Below are positions 37,618 through 45,767 of a stretch of 64,000 nucleotides of DNA, in pieces. The DNA comes from Acidipropionibacterium thoenii DSM 20276 (GTDB lineage: Bacteria; Actinomycetota; Actinomycetes; Propionibacteriales; Propionibacteriaceae), in contig NZ_AUHZ01000005.1 in assembly GCF_000423445.1 (NCBI RefSeq), positions 1-64,000 of the forward strand, in the 5' to 3' direction. Position numbers and translations under genes: made by a program. Each line of letters begins with the position of its first letter. The stretch's first letter is position 1. Below the pieces are notes generated by a model. That model worked only from the letters and a program-made list of their open reading frames with translations. It made no database searches and was not told the DNA's origin.

Positions 37618-38373
37618 TCAGATCCAGAAGACCCGGTAGGTGAGGGAGGCCAGGAGGGCACCGACCATCGGGCCGACGATCGGAACCCATGAGTAGGCCC
37701 AGTCGGAGCTTCCCTTGCCCTTGATCGGCAGGACCGCGTGGGCGAACCGGGGAGCGAGGTCTCGAGCCGGGTTGATGGCGTATCCGGTGGGGCCGCCGAG
37801 GGAGGCGCCGATGGCCACGATCAACAGGGCCACGCCGAGCGGGCCGATGAAGGAGTTCTGCGTGTAGCCGGACAGCAGCACCCAGATCAGCAGCACGTAG
37901 GTGCCGATGACCTCGGTCATGGTGTTCCAGAAGTAGTTGCGGATCGCAGGACCGGTCGCGAATGTGCCCAGTTTGAGGGCCGGATCGCAGTCCTCGTCGT
38001 AGTGCTGCTTGTAGGCCAGCCAGGCGACCACGGCACCGACGAAGGCGCCGGCGAACTGGCCGAGGATGCAGACGATGATGTTGGTGGCGTTGGCCGGCAG
38101 GCCTGGGGCCAGGTCCTTGCCCGCCGCCCACAGGCCGATGGTGACAGCCGGATTCAGCTGTCCACCGGTCTTGTAGGCGCAGTAGACGCCGAACATCACG
38201 CCGAAACCCCAACCCCAGTTGATCTGGAGGGAACCCGGGGCATTGGCCTGTCCTTTGGACTTGGGCAGAAGGTTGTTGGCCACAACTCCCACACCAAGAA
38301 GAATGAGGATCATTGTGCCCAAGAACTCGGATCCGAAGGCCGTCCAGGCCGGGACCATTGTTTCTAGAAGCAA
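37618..38373 (-). CDS. glpF: Glycerol uptake facilitator, aquaglyceroporin
   Basis: 251 residues from a TTG at 38373 with AGGAG seven bases upstream; an ATG five codons later is the alternative. Six helices and the two half-helix NPA motifs are present (GQLNPAVTIGLW near 75 and AINPARDLAPR near 207). GlpF lets glycerol diffuse across the membrane. The Asp after the second NPA (NPARD) is the residue that marks glycerol facilitators. An acidic insert (KQHYDEDCDPALK) enlarges the periplasmic loop. Divergent from the SorC-type regulator. Confidence 0.93.
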   Translation of the reverse strand: MLLETMVPAWTAFGSEFLGTMILILLGVGVVANNLLPKSKGQANAPGSLQINWGWGFGVMFGVYCAYKTGGQLNPAVTIGLWAAGKDLAPGLPANATNIIVCILGQFAGAFVGAVVAWLAYKQHYDEDCDPALKLGTFATGPAIRNYFWNTMTEVIGTYVLLIWVLLSGYTQNSFIGPLGVALLIVAIGASLGGPTGYAINPARDLAPRFAHAVLPIKGKGSSDWAYSWVPIVGPMVGALLASLTYRVFWI

Positions 38374-38392
38374 GGGGATACTCCTGTGCCAT

Positions 38393-38410
38393 GGTGTCAC
38401 CAGCGACACC
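38393..38410. promoter_or_regulatory. Inverted repeat upstream of glpF
   Basis: GGTGTC and GACACC flank ACCAGC about 20 bases before the glpF start. It is a possible operator or leader hairpin in the divergent promoter region. Confidence 0.35.
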
Positions 38411-38524
38411 GACTTGTTCAGGGCTGCAGCGCCGTCCTCCATGGACACCGCGCGAGCAACCAGTCCGGATGTGAGCACCGAACCTGGCTCAGTCAAGCAC
38501 AAGTGAACACCCTCCACCCCCGCG

Positions 38525-38538
38525 TGCACTAATGTGCA
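38525..38538. promoter_or_regulatory. Inverted repeat before the SorC-type regulator
   Basis: TGCAC-TAAT-GTGCA, 15 bases upstream of the regulator start. A possible autoregulatory operator; unproven. Confidence 0.4.
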
Positions 38539-38553
38539 GCCAGGAGGTGGAGC

Positions 38554-39504
38554 ATGAACGAGTGGGCTGACGACCTGTGGACTGCGGCATCCATGTACTA
38601 CATGCAGGGCGAGACGATGGAGGTCATCGCCAAGCACCTGGGGACCTCGCGGTCGACCGTCTCCCGGCTGCTCAAACAGGCCCGGGAGACCGGTCTGGTG
38701 CGCATCAGCCTGGCCCAGCCCACCGGGGCCAGGACCGGGCTGAGCACCTCTCTGTCACGGATGTTCGGCGTACGGGCCACCATCGTTCCGGTCCGGTCGG
38801 GGACCACGGAGGTGCACCGGCTGGATCAGGTGGCCCGGATCGCAGGTCAGCTCATCACCGACCTAGTGCATGACGGCGTGGCGATCGGAGTGGCCTGGGG
38901 CACGACGATGGAGACCATCACCTTGCACCTGGTCCCCAAGGACACCCACAACGTGCGGATCGTGCAGATGAACGGGGCCGCCAACCCGGCCGCGTCGGGG
39001 ATCCCCTACACCGGCTCGATCATGACCCGGATGGCCCAGGCCTTCCAGGGGGAGGTGATCCACTTCCCGGTCCCGGCCTTCTTCGACAACCCGCAGACCA
39101 AGGCTGCGATGTGGCGCGAGCGTTCGGTCCAGACGGTGCTGGCGGCTCAGCGGGTGCTGGATCTGGCGGTCTTCGGGCTGGGCGCCCTGGAGGCCTCGGT
39201 GCCCTCACACGTCTACTCCTCGGGATACCTCACCGACGCCGAGATGGCTGAACTCGTCAGCTACGGGGTGGTGGGCGATGTCAACACCGTCTTCCTGCGG
39301 GCCGACGGCGGGTACGCCGACATTCCGTTCAATGAGAGGGCCACCGGGATGACTCCTCATCAACTCCAGAAGGTGCCGCGGCGGATCTGCGTGGTCTCGG
39401 GGAGGACCAAGGCCAAGGCCCTGCTGGCAGCGCTGCGGGCCCGGGTGGCCACCGATGTGGTGGTCGACGACGAGACGGCCAGGGCCGTTCTGGATCTGAT
39501 GTAG
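38554..39504 (+). CDS. SorC-family sugar-binding transcriptional regulator
   Basis: 316 residues with an AGGAGG site before the ATG. An N-terminal helix-turn-helix (about 10-55: AASMYYMQGETMEVIAKHLG, SRSTVSRLLKQARETG) is followed by a SorC/DeoR-type sugar-phosphate-binding domain (IGVAWGTTMETI, RIVQMNGAANP, VFGLGALEASVPS). Members respond to a phosphorylated sugar. It is divergent from glpF, so glycerol-3-phosphate or a related triose phosphate is the likely ligand and glpF/glpK the targets (inference). The 3' end carries a 17-bp tandem duplication overlapping the stop codon. Confidence 0.9.
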   Translation: MNEWADDLWTAASMYYMQGETMEVIAKHLGTSRSTVSRLLKQARETGLVRISLAQPTGARTGLSTSLSRMFGVRATIVPVRSGTTEVHRLDQVARIAGQLITDLVHDGVAIGVAWGTTMETITLHLVPKDTHNVRIVQMNGAANPAASGIPYTGSIMTRMAQAFQGEVIHFPVPAFFDNPQTKAAMWRERSVQTVLAAQRVLDLAVFGLGALEASVPSHVYSSGYLTDAEMAELVSYGVVGDVNTVFLRADGGYADIPFNERATGMTPHQLQKVPRRICVVSGRTKAKALLAALRARVATDVVVDDETARAVLDLM

Positions 39505-39520
39505 GCCTGGATTTGATGCA

Positions 39521-39542
39521 GGCGGCGCCGAAGGGCGTCGCC
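39521..39542. terminator. Hairpin between convergent regulator and htrA genes
   Basis: GGCGGCGCC pairs with GGCGTCGCC (one mismatch) around a GAAG loop. It lies between two convergent stop codons and could act for both strands. Confidence 0.65.
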
Positions 39543-39546
39543 CCGG

Positions 39547-41052
39547 TCACTTGGGAGCGGCCGCCAGGGTCGCCTTCACCTGCTGCTGGGAGCCGCCGCG
39601 CACCAGGGTCAGGGTGATCTGCTCACTGACCTTGCGGGCGCGGACCAGCCCGACCAGGGACTCCCCGGAGGTGACATTGGTGGAGTCCATCGCGATGATG
39701 ACGTCGCCCTCACGCAGGTCGGCGCCGGCGGCCGGGGAACCGGCCTGGACCGAGGCCACCTCGGCCCCCGACGTCGTCACCCCGTTGACGGTGGCGGTGC
39801 CGTCCTCGGAGGTGATGCCGAGGTAGGCGTGCCGGGCGGAGCCGGTGGCGATCAGCTGGTCGGTGATGTTGCGCACCTGGTTGGCCGGGATCGCGAAACC
39901 GATCCCGATGCTGCCCGACTGGGACCCCGATGAGGAGGAGGAGAGGCTGGCGATCGAGGAGTTGATGCCGATCAGCTGGCCCTCGGCGTTGACCAAGGCG
40001 CCGCCGGAGTTGCCCGGGTTGATCGGGGCGCTGGTCTGGATGGCGCTGGTGACGACCACCCCGTCGCTCGATCCACTGGACTGCTCACTGGAGGATGTCG
40101 TCACCGGACGGTTGAGCGCGCTGATGATGCCGGTGGTCACCGACCCCGACAGCCCGAGCGGGTTGCCGATCGCCATCACCGGTGCGCCGACCGCAAGCTT
40201 GTCGGAGTCGGCGAAGTCGATCTGCGTGAGCTCCTTCGGGATCTGCTTGAGACGGATCACCGCGAGATCTGTGGAGGCGTCGGTACCCACCACCGAGGCC
40301 TGGTAGCTCTTGTCCCCCAGGCCCACCGAGATGGTGCCCCCACCGCCTCCGGCCGAGACGACGTGGTTGTTGGTGACGATGTCGCCCTTGGCGTCCAGCA
40401 CCACCCCCGAGCCGGCCCCGGTGCCCTGGCTGGTACGCACCGTGATGGAGACCACCGAGTCGGAGACCGCCTTGGCGGTGGCCGTCCAGTCCGGATTGGA
40501 GGCATTGGCCTGGGCGACCTTGGTGACGGTGGCGGACGGGGCGCTGGTGGCCGATGCCGATGCGACGGCGGCCGGGGTGTCCTGGGTCTGGCTGCTGACC
40601 GCCCAGCCCGACAGTCCTCCGACACCGGCTGCCAGCAGGGTCACCAGGGCGACGGTGCCAGCCCGGATGCCCTTGCCGCGCCTGGGTTCAGTGAGGGTCT
40701 GGGAGGACTGGCCCGGGCCCTGGGGAGGGTAGCCGGAGCCGGAGACGGCCGCCCAGGGCTGGGACTGGCTGTAGTCGTACTGGCCCGACTGACCCGACTG
40801 GCCCGACTGGGCCTGGCCGAAGGCCTGGTACTGGCCGGTCTGCGGGTACTCACTGCCCTGGCCGTACTGGGCGCTCTGGCCGTAGTGGGCCCCCTGGCCA
40901 CTCGCTGGGGTCTGGCCGGCCTGGTCGTACTCGTTGCGGCCGTACCCGTATCCCGAGCTCTGGAAGTAGGGCTGGCTGTCGGGGTACTGGGTGCCCACCT
41001 GGTCTGACCGGTCGGGGTACTGGGCGCTGCCGGTGCCCTTGTTCTCGTCCAT
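39547..41052 (-). CDS. HtrA/DegP-type membrane-anchored serine protease
   Basis: 501 residues. The cytoplasmic N-terminus (about 1-125) is rich in Gly, Gln, Tyr and Ser in near-repeats (GQSAQYGQGSEYPQTGQYQ). A helix at about 130-152 anchors it. The trypsin-like domain has His in IVTNNHVVSAGG, Asp in DASTDLAVIRL and Ser in NPGNSGGALVN. A PDZ domain ends the protein (SVQAGSPAAGADLREGDVIIAMD). It degrades or refolds damaged envelope proteins. Actinobacteria often carry such low-complexity tails on HtrA, suggested to mediate interactions. Confidence 0.94.
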   Translation of the reverse strand: MDENKGTGSAQYPDRSDQVGTQYPDSQPYFQSSGYGYGRNEYDQAGQTPASGQGAHYGQSAQYGQGSEYPQTGQYQAFGQAQSGQSGQSGQYDYSQSQPWAAVSGSGYPPQGPGQSSQTLTEPRRGKGIRAGTVALVTLLAAGVGGLSGWAVSSQTQDTPAAVASASATSAPSATVTKVAQANASNPDWTATAKAVSDSVVSITVRTSQGTGAGSGVVLDAKGDIVTNNHVVSAGGGGGTISVGLGDKSYQASVVGTDASTDLAVIRLKQIPKELTQIDFADSDKLAVGAPVMAIGNPLGLSGSVTTGIISALNRPVTTSSSEQSSGSSDGVVVTSAIQTSAPINPGNSGGALVNAEGQLIGINSSIASLSSSSSGSQSGSIGIGFAIPANQVRNITDQLIATGSARHAYLGITSEDGTATVNGVTTSGAEVASVQAGSPAAGADLREGDVIIAMDSTNVTSGESLVGLVRARKVSEQITLTLVRGGSQQQVKATLAAAPK

Positions 41053-41196
41053 GAATTCATGGTGCCGCGGTTTCCTATGGACCAGATGAGAAGTTCACCT
41101 GAGGCTTCTGAAGAGCCCAGGTTCTTAGGGAAGTATCAGGGTCGGCCCGGCGTTGCACAGATCGGCCCACGAGGTGGGGCCTTCCAAGGAGGAGAT

Positions 41197-41799
41197 ATGA
41201 ACATCACCGTCATCGGTGCCACCGGCATGGTCGGTTCGAAGGTCGTCGCCGAGGCGCTGGCCCGCGGCCATCAGGTCACCGCGGTCACCCGCTCGGGCAC
41301 GCCGGTCCAGGGAGCCACCGCACTGGCCGCGGAGCTGTCGGACACCCCGACCGTCACCAACCTCGTCAACTCCGCCGATGCCACCGTCATCGCGGTACCC
41401 ACCGACCGCACCGGTGGATCGGCCGAGCCGGTGATCAACGCCCACCGCGATCTCATCGCCGCCGCCCCGACGGGGCGTCTGCTGGTGGTCGGAGGGGCCG
41501 GATCCCTGCTCATCGACGGGGTTCCGCTCAAGGACAGCCCGGACTTCCCGGCCGCCTACAAGAGCGAGTCCGAGGCCTTCAGCACCGTGCTTGACCTCTA
41601 CCGGGCCTCCCAGGGGCTGGACTGGACGCTGATCTCCCCGGCCCCCCAGGTCGCCCCCGGCGATGCGGCGCAGAACTACACCGTGGCAGCCGACTCGCCG
41701 GCAGGCGACTTCGTCAGCTCCGGCACCTTCGCCGTGGCGATCCTCGACGAGCTGGAGAGGCCTGCCCACCGCGGACAGCGGTTCACCGTCGCCCAGTGA
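41197..41799 (+). CDS. NAD(P)-binding atypical short-chain reductase, NmrA-like
   Basis: 200 residues with an AAGGAGGAG site before the ATG. The Rossmann motif is ITVIGATGMVGSKVVAEALARG at the start and LLVVGGAGSLL near 92. It resembles small NAD(P)H-binding proteins of the NmrA/SDR-a5 group (COG2910), some of which sense redox state. There is no catalytic Tyr-x-x-x-Lys. Substrate unknown. It ends 20 bases before the palindromic repeat at 41820. Confidence 0.85.
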   Translation: MNITVIGATGMVGSKVVAEALARGHQVTAVTRSGTPVQGATALAAELSDTPTVTNLVNSADATVIAVPTDRTGGSAEPVINAHRDLIAAAPTGRLLVVGGAGSLLIDGVPLKDSPDFPAAYKSESEAFSTVLDLYRASQGLDWTLISPAPQVAPGDAAQNYTVAADSPAGDFVSSGTFAVAILDELERPAHRGQRFTVAQ

Positions 41800-41819
41800 G
41801 GCCGCCGCCCCGATGAGCC

Positions 41820-41895
41820 TGCGCAGATCACTCCGCAGACGGGGGTATCAGCAGCTCAGGCTGCATGGACCCCCGTCTGCGGAGTGATCTGCGCA
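41820..41895. repeat. Palindromic repeat, copy 1
   Basis: A perfect 27-bp inverted repeat (41820-41846 with 41869-41895) around a 22-base loop that itself holds GCAGC-TCAG-GCTGC. The arm begins TGCGCAGATCACTCCGCAGA. A second copy with the same arm sequence and loop length is at 53972-54049. This copy lies between convergent stops and could double as a terminator. Confidence 0.9.
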
Positions 41896-41899
41896 TCCG

Positions 41900-42898
41900 T
41901 CACCCCCAACAGGCCAACTTCTGACGTGATCTGAAGCTGCGGAACTTTCCGGAGACCGGATCCGTGAAGGACAACTCATGGGCCTGGAGCTGGAGCGGCC
42001 TGGTGAAGTCGTCGACCGCGGTGTCCAGCAGCTCGGGGTAAAAGGGGTCGTTGAGGATGGGGGCGCCCAACCGGTTGAAGTGCAGCCGGATCTGGTGGGT
42101 CTTGCCGGTCAGGGGTGTGGCCTCGTAGAGCCCCAGATCCCCGCGCCGCTCCAGCAGCCGGACCCGGGTCCGGGCGTTGGGTGCGGCGCCGGGCACCTCA
42201 TGGGCCTGGATCACCCCGCGTTCCTTGACGATGCGGCTGGCCACCTCGATCCCCTCCGGTGGCAGATCGAGGGCCTCAGCGACGACCCGGTAGCTCTTGT
42301 GCACCAGGTGGTGCTCGAAGAGTTCCTGGTAGGGGCGACGCCACTGGCGCTGACAGGTGAGCAGCAGGACCCCGGCGGTGACCCGGTCCAGCCGGTGGGC
42401 GACCGTCAGCTCCGGCATGCCGAGCTCGGTGCGCAACCTGACCACCACCGACTCCAGGACGTGGGACCCGCGGGGAATCGAGGACAGGAAGTGGGGCTTG
42501 TCGGCGACCAGGATCCGGTCATCCCGGTACAGGGTGCCGATCGGGAAGGGTACCGGGGTCTCGACCGGCAGGTCGCGGTGGAAGTAGATGAAGGTCTGGG
42601 CGGTGAAGGGGGTCTGCGGGGTGATCGGCACACCGGTCAGGTCGACGAAGCGCCCCTCGGCCACCATCTCGTCGATCCGCGGCTGACCGATCCGTGGCAG
42701 CTTCCAGGTCAGGAACTGGCGCATGGTGAGCCACGGGGCGGCGCCGGTCATCGCCGTCGCGCCTCGGCCGGCCGCTGCCGAGATGTCGTCGGCACTGGCC
42801 GCCAACCGGCGGCACTCACCCTGATCGGGGGTGCGCACCCAGGCCGACTCCAGGCCGTGACGCTGGGGCAGTGGGGAGCGCGGGGGCATGCCGGTCAC
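41900..42898 (-). CDS. RNA pseudouridine synthase, RluA family
   Basis: 332 residues. The catalytic Asp lies in AHRLDRVTAGVLLL, the RluA-family signature (HRLD), near 170. IYFHRDLPVETPVPFPIGTLYRDDRILVADKPHFL and GKTHQIRLHFNRLGAP are further conserved parts. It isomerises specific uridines in rRNA or tRNA. The first 60 residues are variable. The target RNA cannot be told from sequence. Its stop is five bases beyond the palindromic repeat. Confidence 0.92.
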   Translation of the reverse strand: MTGMPPRSPLPQRHGLESAWVRTPDQGECRRLAASADDISAAAGRGATAMTGAAPWLTMRQFLTWKLPRIGQPRIDEMVAEGRFVDLTGVPITPQTPFTAQTFIYFHRDLPVETPVPFPIGTLYRDDRILVADKPHFLSSIPRGSHVLESVVVRLRTELGMPELTVAHRLDRVTAGVLLLTCQRQWRRPYQELFEHHLVHKSYRVVAEALDLPPEGIEVASRIVKERGVIQAHEVPGAAPNARTRVRLLERRGDLGLYEATPLTGKTHQIRLHFNRLGAPILNDPFYPELLDTAVDDFTRPLQLQAHELSFTDPVSGKFRSFRSRQKLACWG

Positions 42899-42982
42899 CC
42901 TATCCGCGCCGCCTGCGGCCGGCTGCGATGGTCTGGGCAGCGTCCTCTACTATCGGGAGGTCCCCGTCTTGAGAGGTTTTCC

Positions 42983-43309
42983 ATGAGCCAGGTCATCGAG
43001 GTCACCGACGAGACCTTCGCGTCGGTGGTCATGAGCTCGGCGAAACCCGTACTGGTCGACTACTGGGCCGACTGGTGCATGCCGTGCAAGCAGCTCTCCC
43101 CCCTGATCGCCGAGCTGTCGGACAGTCACGGCGATCGGATGACATTCACGACCCTGGACACCAACGCCAATCAGCGCACCGCGGCCGATCAGCAGATCCT
43201 CTCGCTGCCCACGATCCAGGTGTGGCAGGACGGACGGCTGGTCCGGTCACTGCAGGGCGGCAGGTCCAGACGAGCACTACTCAAGGCCCTCGACGATTTC
43301 ATCGGATGA
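42983..43309 (+). CDS. trxA: Thioredoxin with WCMPC active site
   Basis: 108 residues, the usual thioredoxin length, with GAGAGG before the ATG. The fold is complete (VLVDYWADWC, DTNANQRTAADQQILSLPTIQVW with the cis-proline). The active site is WCMPC (31-35), with Met in place of the usual Gly, which should alter redox potential. It reduces protein disulfides using thioredoxin reductase, but no trxB gene is next to it, unlike the related mycobacterial locus. Confidence 0.95.
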   Translation: MSQVIEVTDETFASVVMSSAKPVLVDYWADWCMPCKQLSPLIAELSDSHGDRMTFTTLDTNANQRTAADQQILSLPTIQVWQDGRLVRSLQGGRSRRALLKALDDFIG

Positions 43310-43316
43310 GCCTGCG

Positions 43317-44108
43317 ATGAGCGATGACGACCAGATGAGCCGACACCACCGCGGGCCGGCGCCCAGACGGGCAGCCCCGCCCGACGGCGAGGAGACCCCG
43401 GCCGAGCAGAGGACGCCGGGCAGCACGGCCTCCAGCGGCCCACTCCCCCACCGGGCGGGCTCCCCGAGCACCCCCGCCAGCAGCCCCCACGGCCAGGCCG
43501 CGACCGGTCAGGTCGACGACCAGCTCACCAGCATCCCCCGCCCTCCCCGGCGAGGTCGCCCGAGTCGGGCCGCCGATGACCCCGATCCCGCACCCTCCCA
43601 CAAGACCATGCTGATCGGCACCATCATCGCCCTGGTGGTGGTCACCATCGTCGGTGTCGCGGTCTACGCCATCAACTCCATCCAGCCGGCCGGGCCCTCG
43701 AGCACCCCGACCGCCACCTCGACCTGGAAGATGGAGCTGCCGGTGCAGATCGGGGCCTACACCCGCGACCCGAACGCCACCGACTCCCCCTCCACCCAGG
43801 CGGGCACCACGACCACCTCGGCGACCTATGCCACCAAGGGTCAGGACGCCGTCGTGGTCCTGATGAGCCGGCCCCAGACCGATCTCAAGGCCTTCATGGA
43901 TGACGCCGGGATGAACTCGGTGAGCGAGCAGCAGCTCTCGGACAAGTCCGGCAGTGCGCAGTGCGGCATCGACCCCGACCACAACGACACCGGCTGCGTG
44001 GTGCTCCAGGAGAACACCGCTGTGCTGGTGCTGGCGCTGCTCAACCAGTCGCGCCAGGATCTGGCGGATCTGGCCCAGCAGGTGGCCCGGCAGACCGCAG
44101 GCCAGTGA
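43317..44108 (+). CDS. Single-helix membrane protein with exported domain, unknown
   Basis: 263 residues starting seven bases after trxA, probably in the same operon. The N-terminal 95 residues are a disordered Pro/Ser/Arg-rich cytoplasmic region. One helix (about 98-122, MLIGTIIALVVVTIVGVAVY) precedes an exported domain (about 135-263) with two Cys (AQCGIDPDHNDTGCVVL) that may form a disulfide. No family recognised. Thioredoxin upstream and the paired Cys could be related, but this is speculation. Confidence 0.75.
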   Translation: MSDDDQMSRHHRGPAPRRAAPPDGEETPAEQRTPGSTASSGPLPHRAGSPSTPASSPHGQAATGQVDDQLTSIPRPPRRGRPSRAADDPDPAPSHKTMLIGTIIALVVVTIVGVAVYAINSIQPAGPSSTPTATSTWKMELPVQIGAYTRDPNATDSPSTQAGTTTTSATYATKGQDAVVVLMSRPQTDLKAFMDDAGMNSVSEQQLSDKSGSAQCGIDPDHNDTGCVVLQENTAVLVLALLNQSRQDLADLAQQVARQTAGQ

Positions 44109-44316
44109 CCCTGGCCGCAGCTGGCATGACGCCGTGCCGGCGCCCCGAGCAGGTCGCCCCCGCGGCGTCGGCGGCCGGCAGGAGGGCCAGGCATCACCGC
44201 CGACACCAGCACCGGGAATGACATTCGGCGGGCACGGGCGCACAATGGGCGAAGTGTTGCACCGGGCCCCCACCCGGGCTGGGGAAGATCACACACCAGA
44301 GCATCAAGAGGTCGTC

Positions 44317-44754
44317 ATGCCGTCAGCCACCAAGAAGGTCACCGTGTTCCGCAGGGGCGAGGGCCGATACGTCGCCACCAACGCCCGCGGCGGTCAGGTA
44401 CGACTCGGGAACGGAGCCGACGACGACTTCACCCCGGTGGAGCTGCTGCTGGCGGCCATCGGAGGCTGCTCCTCGGTCGATGTCGACAACGTCACCAGCC
44501 GTCGTGACGAACCCGAGCAGTTCGAGGTGGTCGTCAGCGGCGCTCGGATCGTCGACGAGGCCGGCGGCAACCGGCTGGACCCGGTCACCCTGGACTTCGC
44601 CGTCCACTTCAAGGACACCGAGGAGGGCCGCGAGGCGGCCGGTCTGGTCGAGCGACTGGTCAAGTTGTCACGCGACAAGGAGTGCACGGTGGCGCGCACC
44701 GTGTCGGCCGACACCCAGGTGGTCTTCAAGGTGGACGGTCAGCCCCTCGACTGA
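44317..44754 (+). CDS. OsmC-family peroxide-reducing protein
   Basis: 145 residues from the ATG at 44317. OsmC/Ohr fold with the two conserved cysteines: Cys51 in AAIGGCSSVDVDNV and a second near 120 in RDKECTVARTV. Members reduce organic hydroperoxides with thiol electrons. A typical YxxN/RGG segment (VATNARGGQVRLG) is present. It follows a 208-base gap in which no gene was seen. Physiological substrate and reductant unknown. Confidence 0.9.
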   Translation: MPSATKKVTVFRRGEGRYVATNARGGQVRLGNGADDDFTPVELLLAAIGGCSSVDVDNVTSRRDEPEQFEVVVSGARIVDEAGGNRLDPVTLDFAVHFKDTEEGREAAGLVERLVKLSRDKECTVARTVSADTQVVFKVDGQPLD

Positions 44755-44851
44755 GCGCTGACCCCCCGGCTGCGGGTCGCCGGCGTCGCCATCGCGGTCG
44801 GTCCCGGGCCCACCCACGGTGGCTCGGATCCCCAGGATGCCGGGAATGCCG

Positions 44852-45694
44852 TCAGGCCAGCGCCGTGCCGCGGAACAGGGTGGTGGTGTTGCCGCCCACC
44901 CAGACCGTCCCGTCATCGTCGGGAGTGATCGAGATCCGCCCGGTGCGGCCGAGCCTGGTGCCCTGGGAGACTGTGAAGGGCCCGGAGACCTCTCCGGTGC
45001 GCACCAGCCACTGGCCCACCGATGCGTTCATCGACCCGCACACCGGATCCTCCGCCACGCCGACCCCCGGGGCGAAGGTCCGCATCTCGAATGCCGTCTC
45101 CGAGCCCTGCGGGTAGGCGCCGATCGCGCCCACCATGGCATCGGGGATCGCTGACAGATCGGGCTCGAGCTCGAGCACCTGTTGTGCTGTGGGCAGCCGC
45201 AGCACCGCCCAGCCGGGTCCGTTGTCGACCCACTGGTGGGCGACCACCTGGGATGAGTCGATGCCGAATGCGGCCTCGATCCTCGAGAGGAGGTCCGGTT
45301 CGAGAGGGCCGGTGTGCGTTGTCGGCGGGGCGGCGAAGGACAGCACCCCGCCGTCACGCCGGATCGGGATCAACCCGGCCGTGCACTGCTGCACGACCAG
45401 CTCCGGATCGCGGGGGGATCCACCACTCTCCAGCCAGGCGTGCGCTGAGCCCAGGGTGGGGTGTCCGGCGAATGGCACCTCGCCCCCCGGTGTGAAGATC
45501 CGCAGGCGGTAGTCGGCCTCGGTGCTGGTCGCAGGCAGCACGAAGGTGGTCTCCGAGAGATGCGTCCATCGCGCCATCTGCTGCATGTCGGTGTCCGATA
45601 TCCCCTGGCCGTCGAGGACCACCGCGAGGGGGTTGCCGCGGTATGCGACAGCGGAGAAGACATCGACCTGGGCGAACGGGCGGGAACGTGGCAT
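44852..45694 (-). CDS. PhzF-family isomerase/epimerase-like protein
   Basis: 280 residues. The two-lobed diaminopimelate-epimerase-like fold shows VFSAVAYRGNPLAVVLD, WTHLSETTFVLPA (the conserved acidic residue), VPFAGHPTLGSAHAWL and EDPVCGSMNASVGQWL. PhzF isomerises a phenazine precursor; most relatives have unknown substrates. No other phenazine gene is present, so phenazine synthesis is not supported. It lies 73 bases after the efflux gene on the same strand and may belong to the TetR-controlled unit. Confidence 0.9.
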   Translation of the reverse strand: MPRSRPFAQVDVFSAVAYRGNPLAVVLDGQGISDTDMQQMARWTHLSETTFVLPATSTEADYRLRIFTPGGEVPFAGHPTLGSAHAWLESGGSPRDPELVVQQCTAGLIPIRRDGGVLSFAAPPTTHTGPLEPDLLSRIEAAFGIDSSQVVAHQWVDNGPGWAVLRLPTAQQVLELEPDLSAIPDAMVGAIGAYPQGSETAFEMRTFAPGVGVAEDPVCGSMNASVGQWLVRTGEVSGPFTVSQGTRLGRTGRISITPDDDGTVWVGGNTTTLFRGTALA

Positions 45695-45767
45695 CGCGGC
45701 GACCTTTCACAGAAGCGGTTCGGCAGCCATTCTGCAACTGGAGACACCGCGGCGGCACGGGGGACGC

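Noticed and set aside
40740-41000. Repeat-looking DNA in the 5' part of htrA
   Set aside because: It encodes the Gly/Gln/Tyr-rich cytoplasmic tail of the protease; the units are irregular and explained by protein composition.
44852-45694. Phenazine biosynthesis cluster
   Set aside because: Only a PhzF-like protein is present, a family with many unrelated roles; no other phz gene is seen.
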